Below, in pieces: positions 23,707-31,788 of a stretch of 37,324 bases of DNA. This DNA is from Nitrospirota bacterium. GTDB taxonomy: Bacteria; Nitrospirota; Nitrospiria; Nitrospirales; Nitrospiraceae. Under the pieces are notes generated by a model. The model did no database searches, was not told the DNA's origin, and saw only the letters and a program-made list of their open reading frames with translations. Position 1 is the first letter of the stretch. Each line of letters opens with the position of its first letter. The DNA lies in NCBI GenBank assembly GCA_028876065.1, contig JAGWTI010000028.1:1-37324 (forward strand), in the 5' to 3' direction. The position numbers were made by a program, and so were the translations under genes.

Positions 23707-23856
23707 TCATCGTCGAAACGAATCCTTGGCCTTGAGGGCGGCGACCAAGAGCTCATCGGCGAGCTTCCCCGCGCGGCGGTGACGATACCACCGGTACCCG
23801 GCGGCGCCCGCCAGGCCGATGACGAGCGCCGCGCCGACCCAGCCCCCCTCGCTCAT
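23707..23856 (-). CDS. 49-residue single-pass membrane protein
   Basis: Reverse strand, ATG at 23856 to TGA at 23707. One hydrophobic helix (GAALVIGLAGAAGYRW) is followed at once by a cluster of arginines (YRHRRAGK), so the C-terminus should face the cytoplasm. The tail is polar and helical. It precedes the 56-residue gene on the same strand. No homologue is recognised. The 96-base gap to rfaE2 presumably holds the divergent promoters, but I could not identify convincing boxes. Confidence 0.5.
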   Translation of the reverse strand: MSEGGWVGAALVIGLAGAAGYRWYRHRRAGKLADELLVAALKAKDSFRR

Positions 23857-23952
23857 GCCGCCAGTGTAGTCAATCCCCGCGCCGAGGACAAGCCGAGACC
23901 GGTTGCAACATCCCGCTAGGATTTGCCCCGGGGGTTTGAGTAAGATGTCCCC

Positions 23953-24444
23953 ATGCGGGAGAAGATCAAGAGCCGCGCCGCCTTGGCGGCGGAGTTGGCG
24001 GCCCGGCGGGCGCAACGCGAGCGGATCGTGTTCACCAACGGCTGCTTCGATTTGATGCACGTGGGGCACGTCCGCTATTTGGAAGAAGCCCGGACGCTGG
24101 GCGATCTGCTGGTGGTCGGGGTGAACAGCGATGAATCCGTCCGGGCGCTGAACAAAGGCGCGGAGCGGCCCATCGTGCCGCAGGATCAGCGGGCCGAAGT
24201 CCTCGCCGCCCTGGCCTGCGTGGACTATGTCGTCCTGTTCGGCGAGCCGGACCCGGGCCGGCTGATCGCCGAGCTCCAGCCCGACGTCCTCGTCAAGGGC
24301 GGAGACTGGGCGCCGGAGCAGATCGTCGGCCGCGAGACCGTGCAAGCCCATGGCGGGACGGTCCGGACGATCCCCCTGGTCCCCGGCGTGTCCACCACGA
24401 GCCTCATTGAAACCATCCGAAAGGGCGTGAAACGTGAGGCGTGA
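23953..24444 (+). CDS. rfaE2: D-glycero-beta-D-manno-heptose 1-phosphate adenylyltransferase
   Basis: A 163-residue nucleotidyltransferase of the cytidylyltransferase-like superfamily. TNGCFDLMHVGHVRYLEEA contains the HxGH motif, and VKGGDWAPEQIVG near the C-terminus is typical of the HldE C-terminal domain. It transfers AMP to heptose 1-phosphate, the step before HldD. Here it stands alone rather than fused to the kinase domain as in E. coli HldE; the kinase and GmhB phosphatase are not in the window. The last codons lie in a heptamer repeat, and its TGA overlaps a GTG start of mfd. Confidence 0.85.
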   Translation: MREKIKSRAALAAELAARRAQRERIVFTNGCFDLMHVGHVRYLEEARTLGDLLVVGVNSDESVRALNKGAERPIVPQDQRAEVLAALACVDYVVLFGEPDPGRLIAELQPDVLVKGGDWAPEQIVGRETVQAHGGTVRTIPLVPGVSTTSLIETIRKGVKREA

Positions 24445-24499
24445 GGCGGTCCATGGGAAAAATCTCCCGACCGTCCGCGCGTCCCGCACGACGCATCAC
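24425..24499 (+). repeat. heptamer element across the rfaE2-mfd junction
   Basis: Units GCGTGAA, ACGTGAG, GCGTGAG (24425-24445) are followed about 45 bases later by an inverse arm CGCATCACG (24491-24499) that matches CGTGAGGCG at 8 of 9 positions. The element codes for the end of RfaE2 and overlaps the proposed start of Mfd. Confidence 0.45.
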
Positions 24500-27400
24500 G
24501 AATAACGTGCCCGCCGCCCCATCATCGACAACCACTGGCTGGGACCAGACGTTCAAGCCCGTGCTCGAGGCGCTGCAACGCATCGAGGGCCGGCCCTGCC
24601 TGACCGGTCTGCACGGCTCGACGCCGGCCTTGGCTCTCACGCTGCTCGCGCAAGCCCGAGCGGAGGCGTCCTGGCTGGTCGTCGCCGCCACGGACGACGC
24701 GGCCGAACGGTTCCACGAGGACCTGCGGTTCTTCTTCGCCCTGCTCGGCCGGTCTCCCGAGCCGCTGACCCTCTTTCCCGAATGGGAAACCCTGCCGTAC
24801 GAAGCCACCCCGCCGCACGTGGAGTTGATCGGGCGCCGGATGCGGACCCTCCGCCGCCTGACGGACCGGGCCCAGACCCTGCTCGTCACTTCCGTGCCGG
24901 CGCTGCTGCAGCGATTGCTTCCGCCGGAGGTGTTTCGCTCCGCCTGCCTGCTGCTGAAACCGGGAGACACCGTCGAGCGCGAGGCCCTGACGTCGCGCCT
25001 GCTGCGCCTCGGCTATCGCCGGGCCTCGGTCGTGGAGATCCCCGGCGAGTTCAGCATCCGCGGCGGGATCGTGGACATGTTTTCCACCGCCTTTGCCGAC
25101 CCGCTGCGGGTCGAGTTCCTGGGGGACACGGTCGAATCCATCCGCTGCTTCGACACGGCCACGCAGAAATCCACCGCCAAGATGGACCAAGCCTGGCTGC
25201 TGCCGGCGCGGGAGTTGATGTACGGCGAGGCGCAGCCCGAGGCCCTGGAGGCCCTCCCGCCCGACGCGGAGTGGCGCGGCCCGAAGGTCTATCACGGCAT
25301 GGCCTCGCTGCTGGATTATTTTCACGACCAACCGCTGGTGGTGCTGGACCAGCCGAAGAGCCTGAGCGAGAAGGCCGACCTCTTTCATCAGGAAGTCGAG
25401 GAAGCCTACGACCGTCACGGGGGCCGCAACGGCCCCGATCCTTACCCGACCCCGAACCGGCTCTACAGCCGGTGGGATGAACTCCGGCAGCGGATGAGGC
25501 CCTGGCCCTGTCTCGCCACGGAGCCGCTGGCGGCCCCCGACGAGTCCTGGGAGCCGGTCGTCGCGTTTCCCGCTCAGTCGCCCGCCAGCGTCGGGCTGGC
25601 CCAGCGCGGCACGCCTTTCTCCGAAACCCTGGCCACACTGGATCAGCTTCGGACCCAGGGCCTCGTGCTGATCGTGGCCCGCAGCCGCGGCCAGGTGGAC
25701 CGGCTGTTGGCGCTCTTCGCCGAGCATGACTTGCCCGCCGTCCCCTGGAAGCCGCAGTGCTGGTCACAGGGCTCGTCGAAGAAACAGCCTTTCTACCTGC
25801 TGCAGGGGGACTTGTCCGCCGGCTTCGTCTCCGCCGAAGGCCGCTGCACGATCATCACCGAGGAGGAACTGTTCGCCAAGGGGCTGCGGCACCGGCCGGC
25901 GCCCAAGAGCAAGACGGCGACCTTCCTGTCCTCGCTGGAGGACCTGAGCGTCGGCGACTACGTCGTCCACGTGCAGCACGGCATCGGCCGGTATCAGGGC
26001 CTCAAGCGGCTGTCCGTGCAGGACTTCGAGAGCGACTACCTGATCCTGGAGTTCGCCGGCGGCGACACCCTCTACGTCCCGCTGGACCGGCTCAACCAGG
26101 TCCAGCGCTATCGCGGGGCGGAGGGCCACGGCCCCCGGATGGACCGATTGGGCGGGACCAGTTGGGCGAAGACCACGGCCAAGGTCAAGCAAGACATCGA
26201 GGAGATGGCCCACGAACTGGTGGAGCTCTACGCCAACCGCGAGGTGGTGCATCGCCGCGAATACGGCGGCGACAGCACGCTGACCCACGAGTTCGAGGCG
26301 GCCTTCGAGTTCGAGGAGACGCAGGACCAGCTCCGCGCCATCGAGGACATCAAGCGCGACATGGAAGCGCCCAAGCCCATGGACCGGCTGGTCTGCGGCG
26401 ACGTGGGCTACGGCAAGACGGAAGTGGCCATGCGCGCGGCCTTCAAGGCCGTGGAACACAACAAGCAGGTGGCCGTGCTCGTCCCGACCACCCTCCTGGC
26501 CCAGCAGCACTACGACAACTTCTCGCAGCGCTTCGCGCCCTTTCCGGCGAAAGTCGCCATGCTCTCCCGGTTTCAAAACCCCAAGCAGACCAAGGCGGCG
26601 TTGAAGGAGCTGGCGGCCGGGACCGTGGACGTCATCATCGGCACGCACCGGCTGCTCCAGAAGGACGTGCAGTTCCGGGACCTGGGCCTGGTCATCATCG
26701 ACGAGGAACAGTGGTTCGGGGTGCGCCACAAGGAACGGCTCAAGCAGATGCGGACGCAGGTGGACGTCCTGACCCTGACCGCCACGCCGATCCCCCGCAC
26801 CTTGCAGATGGCCATGTCCGGCGTCCGCGACCTGTCGGTCATCGAAACGCCGCCCATGGGCCGCCTCTCGATCAAGAGCCAGGTCCTGCGCTTCAACGAG
26901 GCGACCATCCGGGAGGCGATCGTCCGCGAGCTGGGCCGGGGCGGCCAGGCCTTCTTCGTCCACAACCGGGTCCAGACCATGGAGAAGATCGGCGCCTGGC
27001 TGCAGCAGCTGGTGCCGGAGGCGCGGATCGTCATGGCCCACGGCCAGATGGACGAGCGGCTGCTGGAATCGGTCATGCTGAAGTTCGTCCAGCGCGAGGC
27101 GGACGTGCTCGTGGCCAGCGCGATCATCCAGTCCGGCCTGGACGTGCCCAACGCGAACACGATCCTCGTGAACCGGGCGGACACCTTCGGGCTCGCGCAG
27201 CTCTACCAGCTGCGGGGCCGGGTGGGCCGGGCGGGCCACCAGGCCTACGCCTACTTCTTCGTGCCGGACGAGGGCACCCTGACCGGCGACGCGCAGAAAC
27301 GCCTCGTGGCGATCCAGGAATTCACGGAGCTCGGCGCGGGCTTCCGGATCGCGGCGGCCGACCTGGAGATTCGCGGCGCCGGCAACCTGTTGGGCAAACA

Positions 27401-27944
27401 GCAGTCGGGGCATATCGCGGCGGTGGGGCTGGACCTGTACCTGCAGATGGTCGAGCAGGCCGTGCAGCAGTTGAAGGGCCAGGTGGTCGAGGAGGAGTTC
27501 GACCCGACCCTGCACGTGAACGTGTCGGCCTTCATTCCGGACGACTATGTGCCGGACGCCCACCAACGGCTCTCGCTGTACAAGCGCCTCTCGACCACGG
27601 CGCAAGTCGGCGACCTCGCGCTGCTCCATGGGGAGATCCAGGACCGGTACGGGACGCTCCCCGACCCGGTCGAGCGCCTGTTCGAGGTCATGCAGATCCG
27701 TCTGCAGGCCAAGGCCCTGCGCCTGGCCTCGGTGGACGTGAAGGCGACGGCGGCGGTGCTGACGTTCGACCAGAAGGCCCCGTTGCCGGAGGCCGGCATC
27801 CGGCGGGTGATGGACCGGTACCAGCGGCGGTTCCGGCTGCTCTCCCCCCTGGCCTTCGAGCTGCAATTGCCGGCGGGCGACTGGCTCACGCAGTTCCCCG
27901 AACTCAACAGAGCCTTGCAAACCCTCCACGTCTGTGATACCTAG
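24441..27944 (+). CDS. mfd: transcription-repair coupling factor
   Basis: A 1167-residue SF2 translocase with full Mfd layout: UvrB-like N-terminal domains (about 30-330), an RNA-polymerase-interacting CarD-like domain (LEDLSVGDYVVHVQHGIG), helicase motif I (GDVGYGKTE, 26397-26423), motif II DEEQ, ATPIPRTL, QLRGRVGRAG and a C-terminal TRCF domain. It displaces stalled RNA polymerase and recruits UvrA. Motif II is followed by Trp (DEEQWFG) where Arg is usual; one base change (CGG to TGG, codon 26712) would explain it. The start is unclear: GTG at 24441 overlaps rfaE2, ATG at 24453 or GTG at 24507 are possible, since the first residues are encoded by repeat DNA. Confidence 0.9.
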   Translation: MRRSMGKISRPSARPARRITNNVPAAPSSTTTGWDQTFKPVLEALQRIEGRPCLTGLHGSTPALALTLLAQARAEASWLVVAATDDAAERFHEDLRFFFALLGRSPEPLTLFPEWETLPYEATPPHVELIGRRMRTLRRLTDRAQTLLVTSVPALLQRLLPPEVFRSACLLLKPGDTVEREALTSRLLRLGYRRASVVEIPGEFSIRGGIVDMFSTAFADPLRVEFLGDTVESIRCFDTATQKSTAKMDQAWLLPARELMYGEAQPEALEALPPDAEWRGPKVYHGMASLLDYFHDQPLVVLDQPKSLSEKADLFHQEVEEAYDRHGGRNGPDPYPTPNRLYSRWDELRQRMRPWPCLATEPLAAPDESWEPVVAFPAQSPASVGLAQRGTPFSETLATLDQLRTQGLVLIVARSRGQVDRLLALFAEHDLPAVPWKPQCWSQGSSKKQPFYLLQGDLSAGFVSAEGRCTIITEEELFAKGLRHRPAPKSKTATFLSSLEDLSVGDYVVHVQHGIGRYQGLKRLSVQDFESDYLILEFAGGDTLYVPLDRLNQVQRYRGAEGHGPRMDRLGGTSWAKTTAKVKQDIEEMAHELVELYANREVVHRREYGGDSTLTHEFEAAFEFEETQDQLRAIEDIKRDMEAPKPMDRLVCGDVGYGKTEVAMRAAFKAVEHNKQVAVLVPTTLLAQQHYDNFSQRFAPFPAKVAMLSRFQNPKQTKAALKELAAGTVDVIIGTHRLLQKDVQFRDLGLVIIDEEQWFGVRHKERLKQMRTQVDVLTLTATPIPRTLQMAMSGVRDLSVIETPPMGRLSIKSQVLRFNEATIREAIVRELGRGGQAFFVHNRVQTMEKIGAWLQQLVPEARIVMAHGQMDERLLESVMLKFVQREADVLVASAIIQSGLDVPNANTILVNRADTFGLAQLYQLRGRVGRAGHQAYAYFFVPDEGTLTGDAQKRLVAIQEFTELGAGFRIAAADLEIRGAGNLLGKQQSGHIAAVGLDLYLQMVEQAVQQLKGQVVEEEFDPTLHVNVSAFIPDDYVPDAHQRLSLYKRLSTTAQVGDLALLHGEIQDRYGTLPDPVERLFEVMQIRLQAKALRLASVDVKATAAVLTFDQKAPLPEAGIRRVMDRYQRRFRLLSPLAFELQLPAGDWLTQFPELNRALQTLHVCDT

Positions 27945-27990
27945 CTGAGCGTTTGTTTGCGGCTCTGGACAAGGGATTCGACCGAGAGAC

Positions 27991-28932
27991 ATGGACGCAC
28001 AACACAGCGGCGAGCATCCGGCAGGAAAGCGGGGACGGGTCACGCCGACGGGATCCGGCATGTGCCGGAGCATCGTGCTGTGCGCATCGGTCCTGTTCGG
28101 CCTCGCCGGCTGCGACCTGGGCGTGGACGAATCCCCCGTGTTGGTGATCGTCAACGGCAAGCCCATCACCCAGGACGAATTCGAGTACCGCTGGTCCGAA
28201 CTGCCGGCGGCCGTGCAGGCCCGGTATAAAAGCGAGGGGGGCCGGCGCAAGTTTCTGGACGATTTGATTTCGCGGGAGCTGTTGCTGCAGGAGGCGCGCA
28301 AGCTCGGGCTGGACCGGACCCCGCGCGCGACCGAACGGCTGGAGCGCGCCAAGGAGCAGCTGGCCTTGGACGAGCTCATGAAGGAGTCGGTCACCGCGCA
28401 GGTGGACCTTTCCAAGGAAGAATTGGAAGGCTACTACGCCCTGCACCAGGCCGAACTCCATGCGGCGGACCAGATACGCGCGGCGCACATCCTGGTGCAC
28501 TCCGAGGAGCAGGCCAGGGACTTAAAGCGGCAGCTGGACCTCGGCGCCGACTTCGCCAAGCTCGCGGTGCGCTTCTCGCTCGACCAGGCCACCAAGTACA
28601 AGGGGGGCGACCTGGGGTCCTACCGGCCCGGGTGGGTCGAGCCGGCCGTGGATACGGCGCTGTTGGCCCTGAAACCCGGCATGGTCAGCGAGCCGGTGCA
28701 AACCCCGTCGGGATTCCATCTGGTCAAGCTGATCGGCCGAGAGCCGGAGAGCGCGGCGGAAGTCGCGGCGGTGCGGGAGCGGCTGCGGCAAGAACTCTAT
28801 GCGGAAAAACAGCGCCAGCGGTTCGAAGCCCTGCTCGCGAAGCTGCGGGGAACGGCGGCGATCCGAATGGCGGATGCGTCCCGTTTCGTCACCGAGGACG
28901 CCGGGCCGCTTCCCGTCGCCCCGGCTCCTTAG
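27991..28932 (+). CDS. parvulin-type peptidyl-prolyl isomerase, probable lipoprotein
   Basis: Up to 313 residues. A SurA/PrsA-like N-terminal helical domain is followed by a PpiC rotamase domain (AAHILVHSEEQA, then GGDLGSYRPGWVEPAV and SEPVQTPSGFHLVKL). From the internal ATG at 28060 the protein starts with a short hydrophobic stretch ending in LAGC, a lipobox, so it is probably a lipoprotein folding exported proteins; the ATG at 27991 would put 23 extra residues before the signal. Both starts lack a strong ribosome site. It begins 46 bases after mfd and is followed by surA, so the two chaperones likely share a transcript. Confidence 0.8.
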   Translation: MDAQHSGEHPAGKRGRVTPTGSGMCRSIVLCASVLFGLAGCDLGVDESPVLVIVNGKPITQDEFEYRWSELPAAVQARYKSEGGRRKFLDDLISRELLLQEARKLGLDRTPRATERLERAKEQLALDELMKESVTAQVDLSKEELEGYYALHQAELHAADQIRAAHILVHSEEQARDLKRQLDLGADFAKLAVRFSLDQATKYKGGDLGSYRPGWVEPAVDTALLALKPGMVSEPVQTPSGFHLVKLIGREPESAAEVAAVRERLRQELYAEKQRQRFEALLAKLRGTAAIRMADASRFVTEDAGPLPVAPAP

Positions 28933-28993
28933 TCATGCCCGGTCCGGCTCGATAGGCAACCGGTCGGCGGGCCGGCCGGGTCCTTCTCGCTCC

Positions 28994-29983
28994 ATGTTGC
29001 CGGACATCGCGCCCATGCACAGACGGTCGTCTTACCCGCTCCGTCACGTCTTTCGGACAGCGGCCGGCGCGCTGCTCGTCCTGCTGGGCGCGGCCTTCCT
29101 GTGTCCCCCGCCGGCCGACGCCACGGTCCTCGCGGACCGGATCGTGGCGGTCGTCAACGCCGAGGTCATCACCCTGTCGGAACTCAAGGCGGAAACGGAG
29201 CCGGCCGAAACCCGCCTCCGCTCGCAGTACCGAGGCGCCGACCTGGACCGCCGCATCCGCCAGATCGAGCTGGAGACCTTGACCCGGATGATCGAGACGA
29301 AACTCCAGTTGCAGATGGCCAAGACCCGAGGCGTCGAAGTGACGGAGGATGAAGTGAAGAGCACGTTCAAGGAGATGCAACGCCAGGGCGAAAAACTGGA
29401 CGAATCCAATCCCGAGATCCGACGCGGCATCCGCGAGCAACTCCTGCTGCTGAAAATCGTCGACCGTGAAGTGCGCAGCACCCTGCTGGTGTCGGAAGTC
29501 GAACTCCAGCGGTACTACATGCAGCATCAAAGCCGGTTCCTCCTGCCCGACGAATACCGGATCAGCCAGATTCTGTTCATTCCCCGATCCAATGAAGACC
29601 GGGCCCAGGTCCGAGCCAGAGCCCAGGCCGCCTATGCCGAGCTGAAAAACGGAGCCGAGTTCGGGGACATGGTCATGCGCTATTCGGACGGGCCGGAAGC
29701 GACGAAGGGCGGCGCCCTCGGGTTCGTCCGCCAGGGGGAACTCCTGCCGCCGATCGAACGGGCCCTCGCCTCGCTGGAAGTCGGACAAATCAGCGAGCCG
29801 GTCGAGACGCCGATGGGGCTGCATATCCTCCGCCTGGACGAGAAGATCCCGCCCGGTTTCCGGCCCTTCGCCGAAGTCCGGAACGAGATTCACGGGCTCG
29901 TCTATCGGCAGAAGAACGAGGACGGGTTCCAAACCTGGCTCAAGGAGCTGAAGAACAAGGCCTACATCGAGGTGAAATTCTAG
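28994..29983 (+). CDS. surA: periplasmic chaperone/peptidyl-prolyl isomerase SurA
   Basis: A 329-residue exported protein. The signal peptide lies near residues 13-40 (TAAGALLVLLGAAFL, Ala-rich cleavage region ADA). The SurA N-terminal domain begins DRIVAVVNAEVITLSEL, a hallmark of the family. A single rotamase domain follows (SQILFIPRS and GGALGFVRQGELLPPIERAL), whereas E. coli SurA has two. It assists folding of outer-membrane proteins. Starts at ATG 28994 or 29015 are equally possible; no good ribosome site is visible. A heptamer repeat array follows its stop. Confidence 0.8.
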   Translation: MLPDIAPMHRRSSYPLRHVFRTAAGALLVLLGAAFLCPPPADATVLADRIVAVVNAEVITLSELKAETEPAETRLRSQYRGADLDRRIRQIELETLTRMIETKLQLQMAKTRGVEVTEDEVKSTFKEMQRQGEKLDESNPEIRRGIREQLLLLKIVDREVRSTLLVSEVELQRYYMQHQSRFLLPDEYRISQILFIPRSNEDRAQVRARAQAAYAELKNGAEFGDMVMRYSDGPEATKGGALGFVRQGELLPPIERALASLEVGQISEPVETPMGLHILRLDEKIPPGFRPFAEVRNEIHGLVYRQKNEDGFQTWLKELKNKAYIEVKF

Positions 29984-30011
29984 CGTCGCAGGAGAAACGC
30001 GGGAACGGAGT

Positions 30012-30095
30012 GTTCAGTGAACGGTTTTCAGTGGTCGGTTCCGGAAACTGAGAACTGAATACTGATCACGCTTCACGAGGAACGATTCACGAGAT
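30012..30095. repeat. twelve-unit heptamer array after surA, running into engB
   Basis: Twelve 7-base units in unbroken register. The first ones contain TTCAGT or CGGT (GTTCAGT, TTTCAGT), the middle unit is TCCGGAA, then come ACTGAGA and ACTGAAT, and finally ACG-starting units (ACGCTTC, ACGAGGA, ACGATTC). The left CAGT units are inverse to the right ACTG units, making a broad palindrome. The last units encode the C-terminus and stop of EngB on the reverse strand. Confidence 0.65.
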
Positions 30096-30681
30096 CGCGG
30101 ATCGCCTTCCAGAGTTCATCCCGCCCCTCGTGCGTCGCCGAGGAATAGGCCACGCACCGATCCGACGCGGACAAGTGGAACGTCTCCCGCACGGCCGCCA
30201 GGCTCGCGTCGCGCTCGCGGCGCGAGAGCTTGTCGGTCTTCGTCAGCACCAGCACCGGCCGCTGCACGTGGTCGCACAGCCAGCCATAGGTGGAGGCGTC
30301 GTGCTCCTCCGTCCCGCGCGCATCCAGGAGCAAGAACAGGGCGTGGAGCTCGTGCCTGGCCGTCAGGTACCGTTCGATCATCGGCCCCCATTGCGCAATC
30401 GCCGACTTGGAGGCTTTCGCGTACCCGTAGCCCGGCAGGTCCACCAGGTAGAAACTTTTCAGGCGGGCATCCGCCGTCGTCACGCGGAAGAAGTTCACGG
30501 CCCTGGTTTTTCCCGGCGTCCGGCTGACTTTCGCCAGCGCCTTCCGGTTGAGCAACGAATTGATCAGGGACGACTTCCCCACGTTCGACCGTCCGACGAA
30601 GGCCACCTCGGGCGTCCGGTCCTTGGGAAAGTCCTCCGGCGTCACGCAACTCCGGAGAAACTCCGCGGTGAGGATTTTCAT
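30073..30681 (-). CDS. engB: ribosome-biogenesis GTP-binding protein EngB/YsxC
   Basis: A 202-residue GTPase. Motifs are G1 GRSNVGKSS, G3 DLPGYGYAKAS and G4 TKTDKLS, the arrangement of the EngB (YihA/YsxC) family that assists 50S subunit assembly. The ATG at 30681 gives the typical N-terminus; the reverse frame is open further upstream but into the mtgA promoter region. No strong ribosome site is seen. It is divergent from mtgA and convergent with surA, and its last few residues come from a heptamer array. Confidence 0.9.
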   Translation of the reverse strand: MKILTAEFLRSCVTPEDFPKDRTPEVAFVGRSNVGKSSLINSLLNRKALAKVSRTPGKTRAVNFFRVTTADARLKSFYLVDLPGYGYAKASKSAIAQWGPMIERYLTARHELHALFLLLDARGTEEHDASTYGWLCDHVQRPVLVLTKTDKLSRRERDASLAAVRETFHLSASDRCVAYSSATHEGRDELWKAIRDLVNRSS

Positions 30682-30705
30682 GGTTCGATCGCCGAGGGCC
30701 GATGG

Positions 30706-30734
30706 CTGAAAGCCGACGGCTACTCCTGTATCAT
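30706..30734 (+). promoter_or_regulatory. probable promoter for mtgA with leaderless start
   Basis: CTGAAA (30706-30711), 17-base spacer, TATCAT (30729-30734), preceded by TG. The expected transcription start is about 7 bases later, at or next to the mtgA ATG (30741). No ribosome site precedes that ATG, so a leaderless message fits. Confidence 0.35.
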
Positions 30735-30740
30735 CCGCCC

Positions 30741-31448
30741 ATGGTGAAGTCAAATCCTCGCCGCGGGCCGGCGCGCTTCCTGGTTCGGCTGGCCCTGCTG
30801 GCGGCGCTGGCGCTGGGCGGGGTCGCCGGCTACTGGTGGGCGACCTTTCCGGACATCGCGCGCCTGGCCAAGACCAATCCGTCCGCAACCGCCCTCATCG
30901 AAGCCCGCGCCGCCGAGGCCAGGCGCGAAGGCCGGCCGTTCACGCCCCGGTGGACCTGGATGCCCCTGTCGCGCATCTCGCCCCACTTGCAGAAGGCGGT
31001 CATCGTGTCCGAAGATGCCCTGTTCTTCCAGCACGAAGGGTTCGACTGGGGCGGGATTCAGGAGGCGACGATCCGCAACATCAAATCGGGCAAGCTCTAC
31101 CGCGGCGGGAGCACCATCACCCAGCAACTGGCGAAAAATCTGTACCTCTCGTCCGAGAAGAAACTCCTGCGCAAAGCCCACGAGGCCCTGATCGCCCGTT
31201 CGCTGGAACGGCACCTGACCAAAAAACGGATCCTGGAAATCTACCTGAACGTCGCCGAATGGGGACAGGGCATCTATGGAGCGGAGGCGGCGGCCCAGCA
31301 TCATTTCGGCAAGCCGGCGGCGAAGCTGACCGCAGAGGAAGCAGCCCTGCTGGCGGCGATGCTGCCCTCGCCGCTGCGGTACGACCCCTTGAGGGTGACG
31401 CCCTATCTCGCCTATCGCCGCGCGCAAATCCTGAGATGGATGCAATGA
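30741..31448 (+). CDS. mtgA: monofunctional peptidoglycan glycosyltransferase
   Basis: A 235-residue GT51 enzyme. One N-terminal membrane helix ([17 protein letters not shown]) is followed by the catalytic motif 1 with the active Glu ([17 protein letters not shown]), [16 protein letters not shown] and [20 protein letters not shown]. There is no transpeptidase domain, and the length equals typical MtgA. It polymerises lipid II glycan strands at the inner membrane. The start at 30741 is supported by position right after a candidate -10 box. The SMR exporter gene follows by 19 bases. Confidence 0.9.
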   Translation: MVKSNPRRGPARFLVRLALLAALALGGVAGYWWATFPDIARLAKTNPSATALIEARAAEARREGRPFTPRWTWMPLSRISPHLQKAVIVSEDALFFQHEGFDWGGIQEATIRNIKSGKLYRGGSTITQQLAKNLYLSSEKKLLRKAHEALIARSLERHLTKKRILEIYLNVAEWGQGIYGAEAAAQHHFGKPAAKLTAEEAALLAAMLPSPLRYDPLRVTPYLAYRRAQILRWMQ

Positions 31449-31467
31449 CCGAACCGAGGAGCGTCGT

Positions 31468-31788
31468 ATGGCCTGGACCTATCTGATCGTCGCCGGGATA
31501 TTCGAGGTGGCCTGGGCCATCGGGCTGAAATATACGGACGGGTTCTCCCGCCTCTGGCCCAGCCTGGGCACCGTCGCGGCGATGGCGGCCAGCTTCTGGC
31601 TCCTTGCCCTGTCGCTCGCCAGCCTGCCGATCGGCACAGCCTACGCGGTCTGGACCGGGATCGGCGCGGTGGGCACGGCTTTGCTGGGGATAGCCCTGTT
31701 CGGCGAGTCGGCCGACCTGCCCAGACTGCTCTGTATCGGCCTGATCGTGGGCGGGATCGTCGGACTGAAGCTGGTCTCGCCGAGCTGA
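31468..31788 (+). CDS. sugE: small multidrug resistance family exporter (SugE/Gdx type)
   Basis: A 106-residue protein with four membrane helices. The conserved helix-1 glutamate is in [18 protein letters not shown], and [14 protein letters not shown] is typical of the SugE/Gdx branch, whose better-studied members export guanidinium ion. The segment [20 protein letters not shown] is the family signature. AGGAG stands about 8 bases upstream. Guanidine riboswitches often precede gdx genes, but only 19 bases separate it from mtgA, so none is present here. It probably shares the mtgA transcript. Confidence 0.85.
   Translation: MAWTYLIVAGIFEVAWAIGLKYTDGFSRLWPSLGTVAAMAASFWLLALSLASLPIGTAYAVWTGIGAVGTALLGIALFGESADLPRLLCIGLIVGGIVGLKLVSPS

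Noticed and set aside
25764-28415. Very long open frame on the reverse strand, 883 codons
   Set aside because: It lies opposite mfd, whose motifs are unmistakable. High GC depletes stop codons in the opposing frame; the translated product is rich in His, Arg and Asp without domains.
31449-31467. Guanidine riboswitch before the SMR exporter
   Set aside because: Only 19 bases separate it from mtgA, too little for any known guanidine aptamer.
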